A stretch of 64,000 nt of DNA from JBQTKD01 sp963703165 (GCA_963703165.1 OY969798.1:558001-622000), one strand, 5' to 3'; shown: positions 10,411 through 20,855, counted from the stretch's first letter. A program made the numbers and translations. The notes: generated by a model not told the origin, from the sequence alone.

Positions 10411-10641
10411 TCAATTCTTGAGCAGCAGCGCCAACGAGATGCAACTGGCGGTCCAGATAGCGATGATCACGTAGGTGATCCGGTCCAGGTTGCGCTCAGC
10501 GATCGACGAGCCGCCCAGCGAGGACGAGACGCCACCGCCGAACAGGTCGGAGAGACCGCCACCCTTCCCCTTGTGCAGGAGCACGAGAAGGATGATCAAC
10601 ATGCTGGTGAGCAGCAGCAACACCTGGAATGCGACGACCAC
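10411..10641 (-). CDS. secG: Protein translocase subunit SecG
   Basis: A 76-residue membrane protein, accessory subunit of the SecYEG export channel. Two transmembrane helices (about 2-22 and 53-73) flank a glycine-rich loop containing KGKGGGLSDLFGGG, the SecG signature. The start is GTG at 10641. It lies after tpiA on the same strand, the usual actinobacterial position. Confidence 0.95.
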   Translation of the reverse strand: MVVAFQVLLLLTSMLIILLVLLHKGKGGGLSDLFGGGVSSSLGGSSIAERNLDRITYVIIAIWTASCISLALLLKN

Positions 10642-10751
10642 GGCTTGCTACCAACCTCCTGAAGCGGACACCTGTGGGCCCAAGCCTACGACGTCACCTG
10701 GAAAGACAGCCCGCGTGTACGGGTGATTCTTCCCGCGTGGCGTCCTGAGGC

Positions 10752-11537
10752 TCACCGAGCGACGGGAAGTTCCCGGTACCGGACGATGAGCGGAAAGTCA
10801 TTCGGGTCCAGGCTCGCGCCGCCCACGAGGGCCCCGTCGACGTCGGTCTGGGCCATGATCGCGGCCACGTTGTCGGACTTGACCGAGCCTCCGTAGAGGA
10901 TCCGCACGGCATCGGAGACGTCGGCCGAGTAAAGCTGCTGCAGACGGTCCCGGATCGCGGAGCACACCTCCTGGGCGTCGGCCGGGGTCGCGACCTCGCC
11001 GGTCCCGATCGCCCACACCGGCTCGTAGGCGATGACGATCGTGCGGGCCTGGGCGGCGGGGACGTCGGCCAGGGCGCCGTCCAGTTGCGCGAGGGTGTGC
11101 GCGACGTGCTCCCCTGCCTTGCGTACCTCCAGGCCCTCCCCGACGCACAGGATCGGGACGATGCCGTTGCGGAAGGCCGCCTTCACCTTCGCGTTGACCA
11201 GGGCTTCGTCCTCGCGGTGGTACTGCCGGCGCTCGGAATGCCCGACGACGACGTAGGTGCAGCCGAGCTTGGCGAGCATGACCCCGGAGATCTCGCCGGT
11301 GTAGGCGCCGGAGTCCTGGACGGACAGGTCCTGGCCGCCGAAGGCGAACTGGACGTGGTCCATCTCGATGGTCGTCTGCACCGAGCGGATGTCGGTGAAC
11401 GGCGGCAGCACACAGACCTCGACGTGCTCGAGGTCCTTCTCCTTGATGGACCAGGCGAGCTTCTGGACCAGGGCGACGGCCTCGAAGTGGTTGAGGTTCA
11501 TCTTCCAGTTGGCCGCGATCAACGGCTTACGTGCCAA
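10752..11537 (-). CDS. tpiA: Triosephosphate isomerase
   Basis: A 261-residue TIM-barrel enzyme interconverting dihydroxyacetone phosphate and glyceraldehyde 3-phosphate. Catalytic landmarks are AANWKMN (Lys) near residue 11, VVGHSERR (His, about residue 100) and IAYEPVWAIGTG (Glu, about residue 170), plus the phosphate-binding LYGGSVK. The start codon is TTG at 11537, 5 bp after the pgk stop, indicating coupled translation in a gap-pgk-tpiA operon. Confidence 0.96.
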   Translation of the reverse strand: MARKPLIAANWKMNLNHFEAVALVQKLAWSIKEKDLEHVEVCVLPPFTDIRSVQTTIEMDHVQFAFGGQDLSVQDSGAYTGEISGVMLAKLGCTYVVVGHSERRQYHREDEALVNAKVKAAFRNGIVPILCVGEGLEVRKAGEHVAHTLAQLDGALADVPAAQARTIVIAYEPVWAIGTGEVATPADAQEVCSAIRDRLQQLYSADVSDAVRILYGGSVKSDNVAAIMAQTDVDGALVGGASLDPNDFPLIVRYRELPVAR

Positions 11538-11542
11538 GGTGC

Positions 11543-12734
11543 TCAGTCCTCCAGGACTTGTAAGCCGGGCAATTGCTTGCCCTCCAGGTATTCGAGGCTC
11601 GCTCCACCGCCGGTGGAGATGTGGCCGAAGGCATCATCGCGGAAGCCGAGACGACGTACCGCCGCGGCGGAGTCACCGCCGCCGACGACCGAGAAGCCCT
11701 TGCCGTCGACGAGCGCCTGCGCGACGGCGCGGGTGCCGCCGGCGAAGGCATCCATCTCGAACACGCCCATCGGGCCGTTCCAGAACGTCGTGGCGGAGTC
11801 GGCGAGCACCGAGGCGAACAACGCGCCACTGGCCGGGCCGATGTCTAGGCCCATCCGGTCGGCGGGAATCGCGTCGGCGGCGACGACCATCGCGTCGGCG
11901 TCGGCGGCGAAGCGGTCCGCGGCGACGATGTCGGTGGGCAGGATCAGCTCCACGCCCTCCGCGCGGGCCCGCTGCAGATACTCGCGGACGGTGTCGAGCT
12001 GGTCCTTCTCCAGCAGCGAGGTCCCGACCTCGTAGCCCTGCGCGGCGAGGAAGGTGAAGACCATGCCGCCGCCGACGAGGATCCGATCGGCGACACCGAG
12101 CAGACGGTCGATGACCGCGAGCTTGTCGGAGACCTTCGAGCCGCCGAGCACGACGGTGTAGGGCCGGGCGGGTTCGAGGGTGAGGCGCTTGAGCACCTCG
12201 ACCTCGGTGGCCACCAGTCCCCCGGCCGCGTGCGGGAGAAGCGTCGCGACGTCGTAGACGCTGGCGTGCTTGCGGTGCACGGCGCCGAAGGCATCGCCCA
12301 CGTAGGCGTCGGCCATGGCCGCCAGCTGCGCGGCGAACTCACCGCGGACGGCGTCGTCCTTGGACGTCTCCGCGGCGGAGAACCGCACGTTCTCCAGCAG
12401 CGCGACGCTGCCCTCGAAAAGTCCCGACGACGGTGGCCTGGGCCTGTGCGCCGACCGGCTCGGGCGAGAACATCACCTGGGAGCCGAGTAGTTCCTGCAG
12501 GCGGGCCGCGACCGGGGCCAGGGAGAAGGCCGGGTTCGGCTCGCCCTTGGGCCGACCGAGGTGCGCGCAGACCACGACCTTGGCGCCCTGCGCCGTCAGG
12601 GCCTGGATCGTGGGCAGGCCGGCCCGGATCCGGCCGTCGTCGGCAATCGTCGTGCCGTCGAGCGGCACGTTGAGGTCACTACGGATCAGGACCCGCTTGC
12701 CGCGCAGGTCCCCGAGGTCCCGGATGCTCCGCAC
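11543..12734 (-). pseudogene. pgk: Phosphoglycerate kinase with an apparent one-base frameshift
   Basis: Two overlapping frames make one phosphoglycerate kinase (1,3-bisphosphoglycerate plus ADP to 3-phosphoglycerate plus ATP). The N-terminal part, from GTG at 12734, contains LIRSDLNVPLDG, TIQALTAQGAKVVVCAHLGRPKG and the helix after it. The second part has RFSAAETSKDD, ADAYVGDAFGAVHRKHAS, LGGSKVSDK, FWNGPMGVFE and GGGDSAAAV. The switch is at 12423-12425: dropping one C (G on the coding strand) from the CCC run joins them into 396 residues, the usual length. Because pgk is essential in nearly all bacteria, an error in the consensus is the simplest reading; a real slippage event or a second pgk elsewhere are alternatives. 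The GTG start lies 2 bp after the gap stop. Confidence 0.9.
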
Positions 12735-12736
12735 GG

Positions 12737-13741
<1,005 letters not shown>

Positions 13742-14005
13742 TACATCCTCCGTGTTCCCTGCGGTCAACAGGCTCAATCGGCTCGGGAACGACAACGCTC
13801 GTTCCTCGCGTCCCCGTTCCTCTCGCCTCAATCGCCTGTGGGCTGGTCAGGGGGTATTTGGACCTTACCCAACTCCCGCCACGAGCTTTCACGAGCCGGC
13901 TGACCCCGGACGAAACCGGACGAATCCCCCGTCTTCTGCCGAATCGGTTGACCGGCCGCGAAAGGGGACGGATCGTTTGATCAACTGACGGCGTAAGGGG
14001 GCGCG

Positions 14006-15124
14006 ATGAGCACGATGCGTATCCGGATCGGTGCGGCGCTGGCTTCGTTGGCGGTGGTCGCGGCAGGAGCCGTCGCGGGAGGCTCAGCGCAGGCGGCCGA
14101 CGCCGCCCCGGCACATGCCGGGCACGGCACGGTCACCGAGATGAAGATCGGCCCGTTCGTCCTCCCGGCCGCCCCCGCGGGCGCGGTCCACGGCAACAAC
14201 CGCCCGATCCCCGTGATCGTCAAGCCGTGCGACAACTGCTACATCATCGCTGTCGATCCGGACCTGCAGTTCGCCGACGGCCGCTCAGCGACCATGGCCG
14301 ACGGCGTGATGCTGCACCACATGGTGATCTTCGAGCCGAGCAAGCCGGACCCGACCTGCGGGCGATCCGGCCTCGGCGCGCTGGGCCGTCGCGTGTTCGC
14401 CGCGGGCGACGAGCGGACGAGCTTCCACCTGCCGGAGGGCTTCGGTTACAAGGTCGACTCCAGCCGTTGGGCCGGTATCGCCGAGCTGATGAACCACAGC
14501 GCGCAGCCGCAGACGGTGTACCTGACCGCCAAGGTCACCCACGTTCCCGCGGACAAGGCCGGCATGAAGCCGGTGACCCCGGTGTGGTTGGACGTCGCGA
14601 ACTGCTCGGACTCGCAGTACTCGGTGCCTGCCGGGAAGAGCGCGACCCCGTGGACCTGGACGTCGAACATCACCGGCCGGATCATCGAGGCCGGTGGCCA
14701 CGTGCACGCCGGCGGCGTCGGCCTGACCCTGGACAACGCCACGACCAAGCAGCGCATCTGCTCCTCCGAGGCCGGCTACGGCGAGGGCACACACGCCGGC
14801 ATGGTCACCTCGATGTCCGTGTGCAGCTGGGACAGCCTCGGGACCGTCCGCAAGGGCGAGACCCTGAAGATGACGAGCCTCTACGACTCACCGCAGGCGA
14901 TGAGCGGCGTCATGGGAATCATGCTCGTCGCCATCTACGAGACCGAGGACCTCAAGAGCGGCACCAAGGCCCCCGCGTACATGCGAGCAACCCCGACCAC
15001 CAAGGTCCCGGCGAAGATCGCGGATGATTCGGGCCACGGCGGCGGACATGCGCCCGGTGGCACGCCGGCGCCCGAGGCCGACGGTGAGCACGAGCACGCG
15101 CCGGACGCCCCGCCGCACCATTGA
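14006..15124 (+). CDS. Secreted protein resembling copper type II monooxygenases (PHM/DBH fold)
   Basis: A 372-residue protein with a Sec signal peptide (about residues 1-31, ending AQAADA). The mature part has HHMVIF near residue 100 and GGHVHAGG near residue 232, which recall the His-His-Met and His-x-His copper motifs of peptidylglycine alpha-hydroxylating and dopamine beta-monooxygenases, and several cysteines (KPCDNC, DPTCGRS, ANCSD, ICSSE, SVCSW) likely forming extracellular disulfides. The C-terminus is a low-complexity His/Gly/Pro/Glu tail that could bind metal. I infer a copper-dependent or structurally related exported enzyme; catalytic activity is unproven. The gene is monocistronic and ends in a strong palindromic element. 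Confidence 0.65.
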   Translation: MSTMRIRIGAALASLAVVAAGAVAGGSAQAADAAPAHAGHGTVTEMKIGPFVLPAAPAGAVHGNNRPIPVIVKPCDNCYIIAVDPDLQFADGRSATMADGVMLHHMVIFEPSKPDPTCGRSGLGALGRRVFAAGDERTSFHLPEGFGYKVDSSRWAGIAELMNHSAQPQTVYLTAKVTHVPADKAGMKPVTPVWLDVANCSDSQYSVPAGKSATPWTWTSNITGRIIEAGGHVHAGGVGLTLDNATTKQRICSSEAGYGEGTHAGMVTSMSVCSWDSLGTVRKGETLKMTSLYDSPQAMSGVMGIMLVAIYETEDLKSGTKAPAYMRATPTTKVPAKIADDSGHGGGHAPGGTPAPEADGEHEHAPDAPPHH

Positions 15125-15140
15125 GCGCGGCCTTTCTCTG

Positions 15141-15223
15141 TACGGGATGTCATCCCATAGGTCCTCACTGTCAGCCCGTGCAAGGGCTGACAAGGGCCGG
15201 TACGGGATGACATCCCGTACCGG
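15141..15223. repeat. Triple palindrome element between convergent genes
   Basis: Three palindromes in a row: TACGGGATGTCATCCCATA (15141-15159), a hairpin TGTCAGCCC-GTGCAA-GGGCTGACA (15169-15192), and an odd palindrome with 13-bp perfect arms centred at 15210 (core TACGGGATGACATCCCGTA). The first and third share the same sequence. The middle hairpin recurs at 25632-25690. It separates the PHM-like gene from whiA (convergent) and may terminate both. Confidence 0.75.
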
Positions 15224-15229
15224 TTCGAC

Positions 15230-16210
15230 CTACTGGACCAGCATGTCCGGGGTGAGTGAGGCCTCGGTGTCGGGGATGCCGAGTTCGGAGGCCTTCTTGT
15301 CGGCCATGGCGAGGAGACGCCGTATGCGGCCGGCGATGGCGTCCTTGGTCAGGGGCGGGTCGGAGAGAGCACCCAACTCTTCGAGGCTGGCCTGCTTGTG
15401 CTCGACCCGGAGCTGACCGGCTGCGGCCAAGTGGTCGGGGACGTCGTCGCCGAGGATCTCCAGGGCGCGGGCGACCCGGGCACCCGCGGCGACCGCGGCG
15501 CGCGCCGAGCGACGCAGGTTCGCGTCGTCGAAGTTTGCCAGACGGTTGGCCGTGGCCCGGACCTCGCGGCGCAGGCGCCGCTCCTCCCAGGCGAGCACGC
15601 TCTGGTGCGCACCGAGGCGGGTCAGCAGGGCGCCGATCGAGTCGCCGTCCTTGATGACGACCCGGTCCACGCCGCGGACCTCACGGGCCTTGGCGACCAC
15701 GCCGAGCCGGCGAGCGGCACCGACGAGGGCCAGCGCGGCCTCCGGACCGGGGCAGGTGATCTCCATGGCGGAGGACCGGCCGGGTTCCGTGAGCGAGCCG
15801 TGGGCGAGGAACGCACCACGCCAGGCGGCCTCGGCGTCGCACATCGAGCCGGACACCACCTGCGGCGGCAAGCCGCGGACCGGACGACCACGTCCGTCGA
15901 CCAGACCGGTCTGACGCGCCAGGGCCTCCCCCGCGGAGACCACGCGCACCACCCACCGACTGCCTCGACGCAATCCACCGGGCGCCATGACAGCGACCTC
16001 GGAGGGATGGCCGAAGACCTCGGCAATGTCCTTACGGAGACGACGAGCGACCGACCCGGTATCGAGCTCGGCCTCGACGACGATGCGTCCACCCACGAGA
16101 TGCAAGCCACCGGCGAAGCGAAGCGTCGAAGACACTTCGGCCTTACGGCAGCAGGGTTTCGTGACCGTCAGCCGACTGAGCTCGTCTTTCACGGACGAGG
16201 TCATCGCCAT
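15230..16210 (-). CDS. whiA: Sporulation/cell-division regulator WhiA
   Basis: A 326-residue DNA-binding protein: an N-terminal LAGLIDADG homing-endonuclease-like fold without nuclease residues and a C-terminal helix-turn-helix. ATG at 16210 gives the family start MAMTSSVKDEL. Conserved parts include RKAEVSSTLRFAGGLH, FGHPSEV, VRGVDRVVIKDGD, and the C-terminal LRVEHKQASLEELGAL...LTKDAIAGRIRRLLAMA helix-turn-helix region. In Streptomyces WhiA acts with WhiB on sporulation genes; homologues occur in non-sporulating Gram-positives. It is the last gene of the conserved rapZ-yvcK-whiA cluster and is 34 bp from yvcK. Confidence 0.95.
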   Translation of the reverse strand: MAMTSSVKDELSRLTVTKPCCRKAEVSSTLRFAGGLHLVGGRIVVEAELDTGSVARRLRKDIAEVFGHPSEVAVMAPGGLRRGSRWVVRVVSAGEALARQTGLVDGRGRPVRGLPPQVVSGSMCDAEAAWRGAFLAHGSLTEPGRSSAMEITCPGPEAALALVGAARRLGVVAKAREVRGVDRVVIKDGDSIGALLTRLGAHQSVLAWEERRLRREVRATANRLANFDDANLRRSARAAVAAGARVARALEILGDDVPDHLAAAGQLRVEHKQASLEELGALSDPPLTKDAIAGRIRRLLAMADKKASELGIPDTEASLTPDMLVQ

Positions 16211-16244
16211 GCGAAGGCTCCACGCGGTTGCAGTTCGACGGCAA

Positions 16245-17219
16245 TTACGGAGGGCATGCCCCGATCCTGCCACGCCGAAAGACATCGGCGTAAGCCGCTG
16301 CCAGTCGATCCACGTCATGGCGGGGAGATCCGTCGGTCATCGCGACCTCCGCGAGGACCAGATCGGCGCCCAGAGAACTCGTGATCTTCTGCAGGGCGGC
16401 GATCTCAGGGACCGCTCGCGGGTCGGCCAGGACGACGTCCAACCGCAGGTCGGGGGCATGTTCGGCCAACACCTCGAGGTATCGCTCCGGCGAGAAGCCG
16501 GTGGTCTCGCCCTGCTGCGGGGCGAGATTCAACGCGACCATCCGCGATGCCGGGGTCGCGCACAATGCCTCGACCAATTCGGGAACCATCAAGTGCGGCA
16601 TGACACTGGTGAACCACGATCCGGGACCGAGGACGACCCACTCGGCCTCGGCGACGGCCTGCAACGCCTCCGGGCAGGCAGGCGGATCCGGCGGCACGAG
16701 GCTGATGCTCTCCACCCGCCCGAGGGTCGTCGCGACGGCGACCTGGCCGCGCACAGTGCGCACCGCGGTGGGGTCGTCGGGCTCCAGCCCGGTCACCGCC
16801 GCCGCGATGTCCAGGGGCACCGAGGCCATCGGAAGCACTCGCCCGCGGGCGCCCAGCAGACGTCCCACCCAGTCCAGGCCGGCCACCGGGTCGTCGAGCA
16901 GTTCCCACAGCGCGACGATCAGAACGTTGCCGACGGTGTGGTCCTGCAGGTCACCCGAGGCCCGGAACCGGTGCTGCACGACGCGGCTCCACGTCGCGCC
17001 CCACTCGTCGTCCCCGCACAACGCGGCCAGCGCCATCCGTAGGTCACCCGGGGGCAGGACCCCGAGGTCGCGGCGCAGCCGACCACTGGAGCCGCCGTCG
17101 TCGGCGACGGTCACGACGGCGGTGAGGGAATCGGTGACCCGGCGCAGCGCGGTCAGCGACGCGGCCAGGCCGTGCCCGCCGCCGAGCGCGACCACCCGCG
17201 GTCCCGATCTCATCGTCAC
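16245..17219 (-). CDS. yvcK: YvcK/GlmR-type gluconeogenesis factor (CofD-like)
   Basis: A 324-residue UPF0052/CofD-like protein. The nucleotide-sugar-binding glycine loop VVALGGGHGLAAS lies at the start, followed by VTVADDGGSSGRLRRD and PPGDLRMAL, both diagnostic. In Bacillus it binds UDP-GlcNAc and affects carbon flow to the envelope. The start GTG at 17219 overlaps the rapZ stop in GTGA, so translation is coupled; an ATG at 17213 is the alternative. Gene order rapZ-yvcK-whiA is conserved across Gram-positives. Confidence 0.94.
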   Translation of the reverse strand: MTMRSGPRVVALGGGHGLAASLTALRRVTDSLTAVVTVADDGGSSGRLRRDLGVLPPGDLRMALAALCGDDEWGATWSRVVQHRFRASGDLQDHTVGNVLIVALWELLDDPVAGLDWVGRLLGARGRVLPMASVPLDIAAAVTGLEPDDPTAVRTVRGQVAVATTLGRVESISLVPPDPPACPEALQAVAEAEWVVLGPGSWFTSVMPHLMVPELVEALCATPASRMVALNLAPQQGETTGFSPERYLEVLAEHAPDLRLDVVLADPRAVPEIAALQKITSSLGADLVLAEVAMTDGSPRHDVDRLAAAYADVFRRGRIGACPP

Positions 17220-18115
17220 TCCCGTCCGACGTCACGGTGCGCGACGCGTGCCTGGATGCCCTCGACGGCCAGTCGCTTGCCGAGTTCCTCCGCCATCGCG
17301 ACGCTGCGGTGCTTCCCACCGGTGCACCCGACGGCGAGGGTCACGTAGCGCTTGCCCTCCCGCCGGTACCCGGCCAGGACGCCGCCAAGCAGATCCACGT
17401 AACCCTTGAGGAATTCCTGTGCCCCCGGGCGGGACAGGACGTAGGCGCTGACCTCGGGGTCGCGCCCGGTGAATGGCCGCAGCTCGGGCACCCAGTGCGG
17501 GTTGGGCAGGAAGCGACAGTCGGCCACGAGGTCGGCGTCCACCGGAAGCCCGTACTTGTAACCGAACGAGACGATGTTGACCGAGAGGGTCTCCTCCAGG
17601 CCGCCACGGAAGGCCTCGGCGATCCGCTCGCGGAGCTGGTGCACGTTCATGTCGGTCGTGTCGATGACGTGGTCGGCCCGGCCGCGCAGGTCCAGCAGCA
17701 GGGCCCGCTCGGCGGAGATGCCGTCGGTGATCCGGCCGTCCTCCTGCAACGGGTGCGGCCGGCGGACATTCTCGAAGCGACGGACCAGGACGTCGTCGGA
17801 GGCCTCGAGGAAGACGATGGCCAAGGTGACGTCGCGAGCCTCGAGCTCAGCCAGGGCGTCCCGGAGGGTGTCGAAGAAGGCGCCGCCACGGACGTCCACG
17901 ACCGCGGCGATGTTCGGGACGGAGCCCTTGGTGCGCTCCCCGAGCTGGACCAGCGGGGGCAGCAGTGCCGGTGGCAGGTTGTCGACGACGAACCAGCCGA
18001 GGTCCTCCAGGGCGTTCGCCGCGGTGCTCCGCCCCGCCCCGGACATGCCGGTCACGATGGTGAGCGAGATCGGCGTCGCCGCCGCTGCCGCCGTCACGTC
18101 AGCCTCCATCGTCAC
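17216..18115 (-). CDS. rapZ: RapZ family nucleotide-binding protein
   Basis: A P-loop protein of up to 299 residues. Walker A is GMSGAGRSTA near residue 23; other family marks are LGWFVVDNLPP, VVDVRGG, VRRFENVRRPHPL, FGYKYGLP, DLVADCRFLPNPHW and the C-terminal VGCTGGKHRSVAMAEEL. In E. coli RapZ guides RNase E to GlmZ; in Gram-positives the role is uncertain. Three starts are possible: GTG 18115 (with GGGGGAGGA upstream), ATG 18109, and GTG 18097 (GGAGG 5 nt upstream). The gene overlaps the uvrC stop, and overlaps yvcK by four bases. Confidence 0.94.
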   Translation of the reverse strand: MTMEADVTAAAAATPISLTIVTGMSGAGRSTAANALEDLGWFVVDNLPPALLPPLVQLGERTKGSVPNIAAVVDVRGGAFFDTLRDALAELEARDVTLAIVFLEASDDVLVRRFENVRRPHPLQEDGRITDGISAERALLLDLRGRADHVIDTTDMNVHQLRERIAEAFRGGLEETLSVNIVSFGYKYGLPVDADLVADCRFLPNPHWVPELRPFTGRDPEVSAYVLSRPGAQEFLKGYVDLLGGVLAGYRREGKRYVTLAVGCTGGKHRSVAMAEELGKRLAVEGIQARVAHRDVGRE

Positions 18116-20111
18116 GCGTCCTCCCCCCGTTGGGGTCCGCGTCGAGATCGATCATGACGCCGGTGGCAGTGTTCACGGCGGCGCCTTGACCCGGAAGGGT
18201 GGCCAGCGCCTGGTGCACCGCGGCCGCGGTGCTCGGTCCGAATCCTGGCAGGGCCGCGATGTCGTCGACGCTGGCGGCGCGCAGCTTGCGCAGCGAACCG
18301 AAGTTCTTCATCAGCACCGCCCGGCGGCGCTCCCCCAGCCCCGGGACCGCGTCGAGCTGGCTCGCGATCATCGACTTGGACCGGCGCCCTCGGTGGTGGG
18401 TGATCGCCGAACGGTGCGCCTCGTCCCGGACCCGTTGCAGCAGATAGAGACCCTCGGACTGCCGCGACATGATCACCGGGTCGGCCTCGTCGGGCAGCCA
18501 GACCTCCTCGAGGCGCTTGGCCAGTCCGCACAGTGCGACGTCGTTGACGCCCATGGCGTCCAGGGCCGCGGCGGCCGCGGCGACCTGGGGTGCGCCGCCG
18601 TCGACGACGACGAGGTTGGGTGGGTAGGCGAACTTCTTGGGCCGCCCGGTCTCCGCGTCGATGGGCTGTGCCTCGGGTTCGTCTGGGGCGTCGGCCTGCT
18701 CGTTGAGGTAGCGGCGGAACCGGCGGGTGATGACCTCGGCGATAGCCGCGACGTCGTTCTGCCCCTCGACGCCCTTGATGTTGAACTTGCGGTACTCGCT
18801 CTTGCGGGCCAGCCCGTCCTCGAACACGACCATCGACGCGACGACCTCGGTGCCCTGCAGGTTGGAGACGTCGAAACACTCGATGCGCAACGGTGCCTCG
18901 TCCAGCCCGAGAGCCTCCTGGATCTGCTGCAGAGCTATCGAACGGGTCGTCAGATCGCTGGCCCGCTTGGTCTTGTGCAGGATCAGGCCCTGTTTGGCGT
19001 TGCGCTCGACGGTCTCCATCAGCGCCTTCTTGTCCCCGCGCTGCGGGACCCGCAGGTCGACCCGGCTGCCGCGCCGCCCGGCCAACCACTCGGTGACCGC
19101 GGCGAGGTCCGGGGGCAGTTCGGGGACGAGGACCTCGCGCGGGACGGCGTCGCCGGCGGCCTCGTTCGCGTCGGTGTAGTCGCCGTAGAGCTGCTGCAGG
19201 AAGTGCTCGACGAGTTCGCCGGTGGTGACGTCCTCGACCTTGTCGACCACGAAGCCGCGCTGCCCGCGGACCCGTCCGCCGCGGACGTGGAACACCTGGA
19301 CCGCGGCCTCCAACTGGTCCTCGGCGAGGGCGATCACGTCGGCGTCGGTGCCGTCCGACAGCACCACCGCGTTCTTCTCGATGGCCTTGCGCAAGGCCCC
19401 GATGTCGTCGCGCAGCTTGGCGGCGCGTTCGTACTCCTGGCAATCGGAGGCAGTCCGCATCTCCTTCTCGAGCTGGCGCAGCCAGGGACCTGTCTGCCCG
19501 GCCATGAAGTCGCAGAAGTTGCCGACGATGCGCCGGTGTTCCTCGGGCGAGACCCGCCCGACGCACGGCGCGGAGCACTTGCCGATGTACCCGAGCAGAC
19601 AGGGCCGACCCTGCAAAGCAGCCCTGCGGAAGACACCCGCCGAGCAGGTCCGGGCCGGGAAGACCCGCAGCAGCAGGTCGAGGGTCTCCCGGATCGCCCA
19701 GGCGTGCGCGTAGGGGCCGAAGTACCGCACGCCCTTCTTCTTGGGCCCGCGCAGGACCATCAGCCGCGGGAACTCCTCGTCGAGGGTGACCGCCAGGCTC
19801 GGGTAGGACTTGTCGTCGCGGTAACGGACGTTGAACCGCGGGTCGTACTCCTTGATCCAGGAGTACTCCAGCTGCAGCGCCTCGACCTCGGTGCCGACCA
19901 CGGTCCACTCGACGGCCGCCGCGGTCTGCACCATGGTCTGGGTGCGGGGGTGCAGCGCGGACAGGTCCTGGAAATAGGAACCCAGCCGCGAGCGGAGGCT
20001 CTTGGCCTTGCCGACGTAGATGACCCGGCCGTGTTGATCCCGGAACCGGTACACGCCCGGGGAGTCCGGGACGGATCCCGGCCGGGGGCGATAGGTCGCT
20101 GGATCTGCCAC
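18099..20111 (-). CDS. uvrC: Excinuclease ABC subunit C
   Basis: A 670-residue nuclease making both incisions in nucleotide-excision repair. Domains in order: GIY-YIG N-terminal nuclease (PGVYRFRD, VIYVGKAKSLRSRL, residues about 18-100), a Cys-containing region (CSAPCVGRVS), UVR motif around 205-240, RNase H-like C-terminal nuclease (IECFDVSNLQGTEVVASMVVFEDG, VVVDGGAPQV, about 400-560), and tandem helix-hairpin-helix (DAVPGLGERRRAVL, ALPGFGPSTAAAV). Start is GTG. It lies upstream of rapZ with overlapping ends, so repair and rapZ-yvcK-whiA genes likely share transcripts. No SOS box was recognised upstream. Confidence 0.97.
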   Translation of the reverse strand: MADPATYRPRPGSVPDSPGVYRFRDQHGRVIYVGKAKSLRSRLGSYFQDLSALHPRTQTMVQTAAAVEWTVVGTEVEALQLEYSWIKEYDPRFNVRYRDDKSYPSLAVTLDEEFPRLMVLRGPKKKGVRYFGPYAHAWAIRETLDLLLRVFPARTCSAGVFRRAALQGRPCLLGYIGKCSAPCVGRVSPEEHRRIVGNFCDFMAGQTGPWLRQLEKEMRTASDCQEYERAAKLRDDIGALRKAIEKNAVVLSDGTDADVIALAEDQLEAAVQVFHVRGGRVRGQRGFVVDKVEDVTTGELVEHFLQQLYGDYTDANEAAGDAVPREVLVPELPPDLAAVTEWLAGRRGSRVDLRVPQRGDKKALMETVERNAKQGLILHKTKRASDLTTRSIALQQIQEALGLDEAPLRIECFDVSNLQGTEVVASMVVFEDGLARKSEYRKFNIKGVEGQNDVAAIAEVITRRFRRYLNEQADAPDEPEAQPIDAETGRPKKFAYPPNLVVVDGGAPQVAAAAAALDAMGVNDVALCGLAKRLEEVWLPDEADPVIMSRQSEGLYLLQRVRDEAHRSAITHHRGRRSKSMIASQLDAVPGLGERRRAVLMKNFGSLRKLRAASVDDIAALPGFGPSTAAAVHQALATLPGQGAAVNTATGVMIDLDADPNGGRTRDDGG

Positions 20112-20162
20112 GTGCGAAGGCTAGTTGCCGGCGCCGACACCTGTCGGTCGGCGCCGCGGGCG

Positions 20163-20711
20163 TCAGGCGAGCGTGAGGTTGCCGCCCTTGACCGTGACGG
20201 ACTTCTTCGCCAGCGGAGCGTCCGCCGGGCCCTTCACGACCGAGCCGTCCTTGTCGGAGAACTTGCTGCCGTGGCAGCCGCAGTTCATCGTCCCGCCCTC
20301 GGTCTCATAGATGGTGCAACCGGTGTGGGTGCAGACCGAGGTGAAGGCGCGGAAGTCCCCGGCGGTCGGCTGCGTGACGATGACGCCCTCGTCCTCGAAG
20401 GTCTTCCCGCCACCGACGGGAATCTCGGAGGTGGCCCCCAGGACCTTTCCGCCGCCGGAGCTACCGCCGGCCGGCGTCTCGCTTGCTTCGGCGGACGGGG
20501 TCTTGGTGTCGGTCCCGCCGACCGGAGGAGCGTCGGTCCCGTTCTGGGCAGGGGCCGCGGTGTCCTTCTTCTCCCCGCCACCCCCGCACGCGGCAAGCAG
20601 GCTCACGGCACCGAGCGCGGCGGCTCCCCGGAGTACGGCGCGGCGGCCTGAGCAGGCCAGGCCGGTGTCGGAGCAGGAGAGAACGGACTCGTTGGCGCTG
20701 GGCGCGATCAT
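20163..20711 (-). CDS. Tat-exported Rieske [2Fe-2S] lipoprotein A
   Basis: A 182-residue protein (ATG 20711). The signal peptide carries a twin arginine (SGRRAVLRG) and a lipobox (SLLAAC), consistent with Tat export of a folded cluster protein and lipid anchoring. A low-complexity Ala/Pro/Thr/Gly linker (about 45-90) follows, then a Rieske domain with CTHTGC and CGCHGSKF supplying two Cys and two His. Such small actinobacterial Rieske lipoproteins are distinct from the QcrA subunit of complex III; the electron partner is unknown. It lies just downstream of a paralogue on the same strand, between uvrA and uvrC. Confidence 0.88.
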   Translation of the reverse strand: MIAPSANESVLSCSDTGLACSGRRAVLRGAAALGAVSLLAACGGGGEKKDTAAPAQNGTDAPPVGGTDTKTPSAEASETPAGGSSGGGKVLGATSEIPVGGGKTFEDEGVIVTQPTAGDFRAFTSVCTHTGCTIYETEGGTMNCGCHGSKFSDKDGSVVKGPADAPLAKKSVTVKGGNLTLA

Positions 20712-20855
20712 GCGGGAGTGACCCCAATCGTCTAGGTGCACGCGCGGGCGGCGCGTGATCACGAGCCTATTCGGCCACGTGTATCGCCCGGGTTGCTCGG
20801 CGTTATCAATCAGCTGTCAGTTGTTACCTGGAGTCAGCTGATCGCGGCGATCGGG

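Noticed and set aside
17574..20651. 1025-codon plus-strand frame opposite uvrC and rapZ
   Set aside because: No recognisable domain; typical third-position GC shadow.
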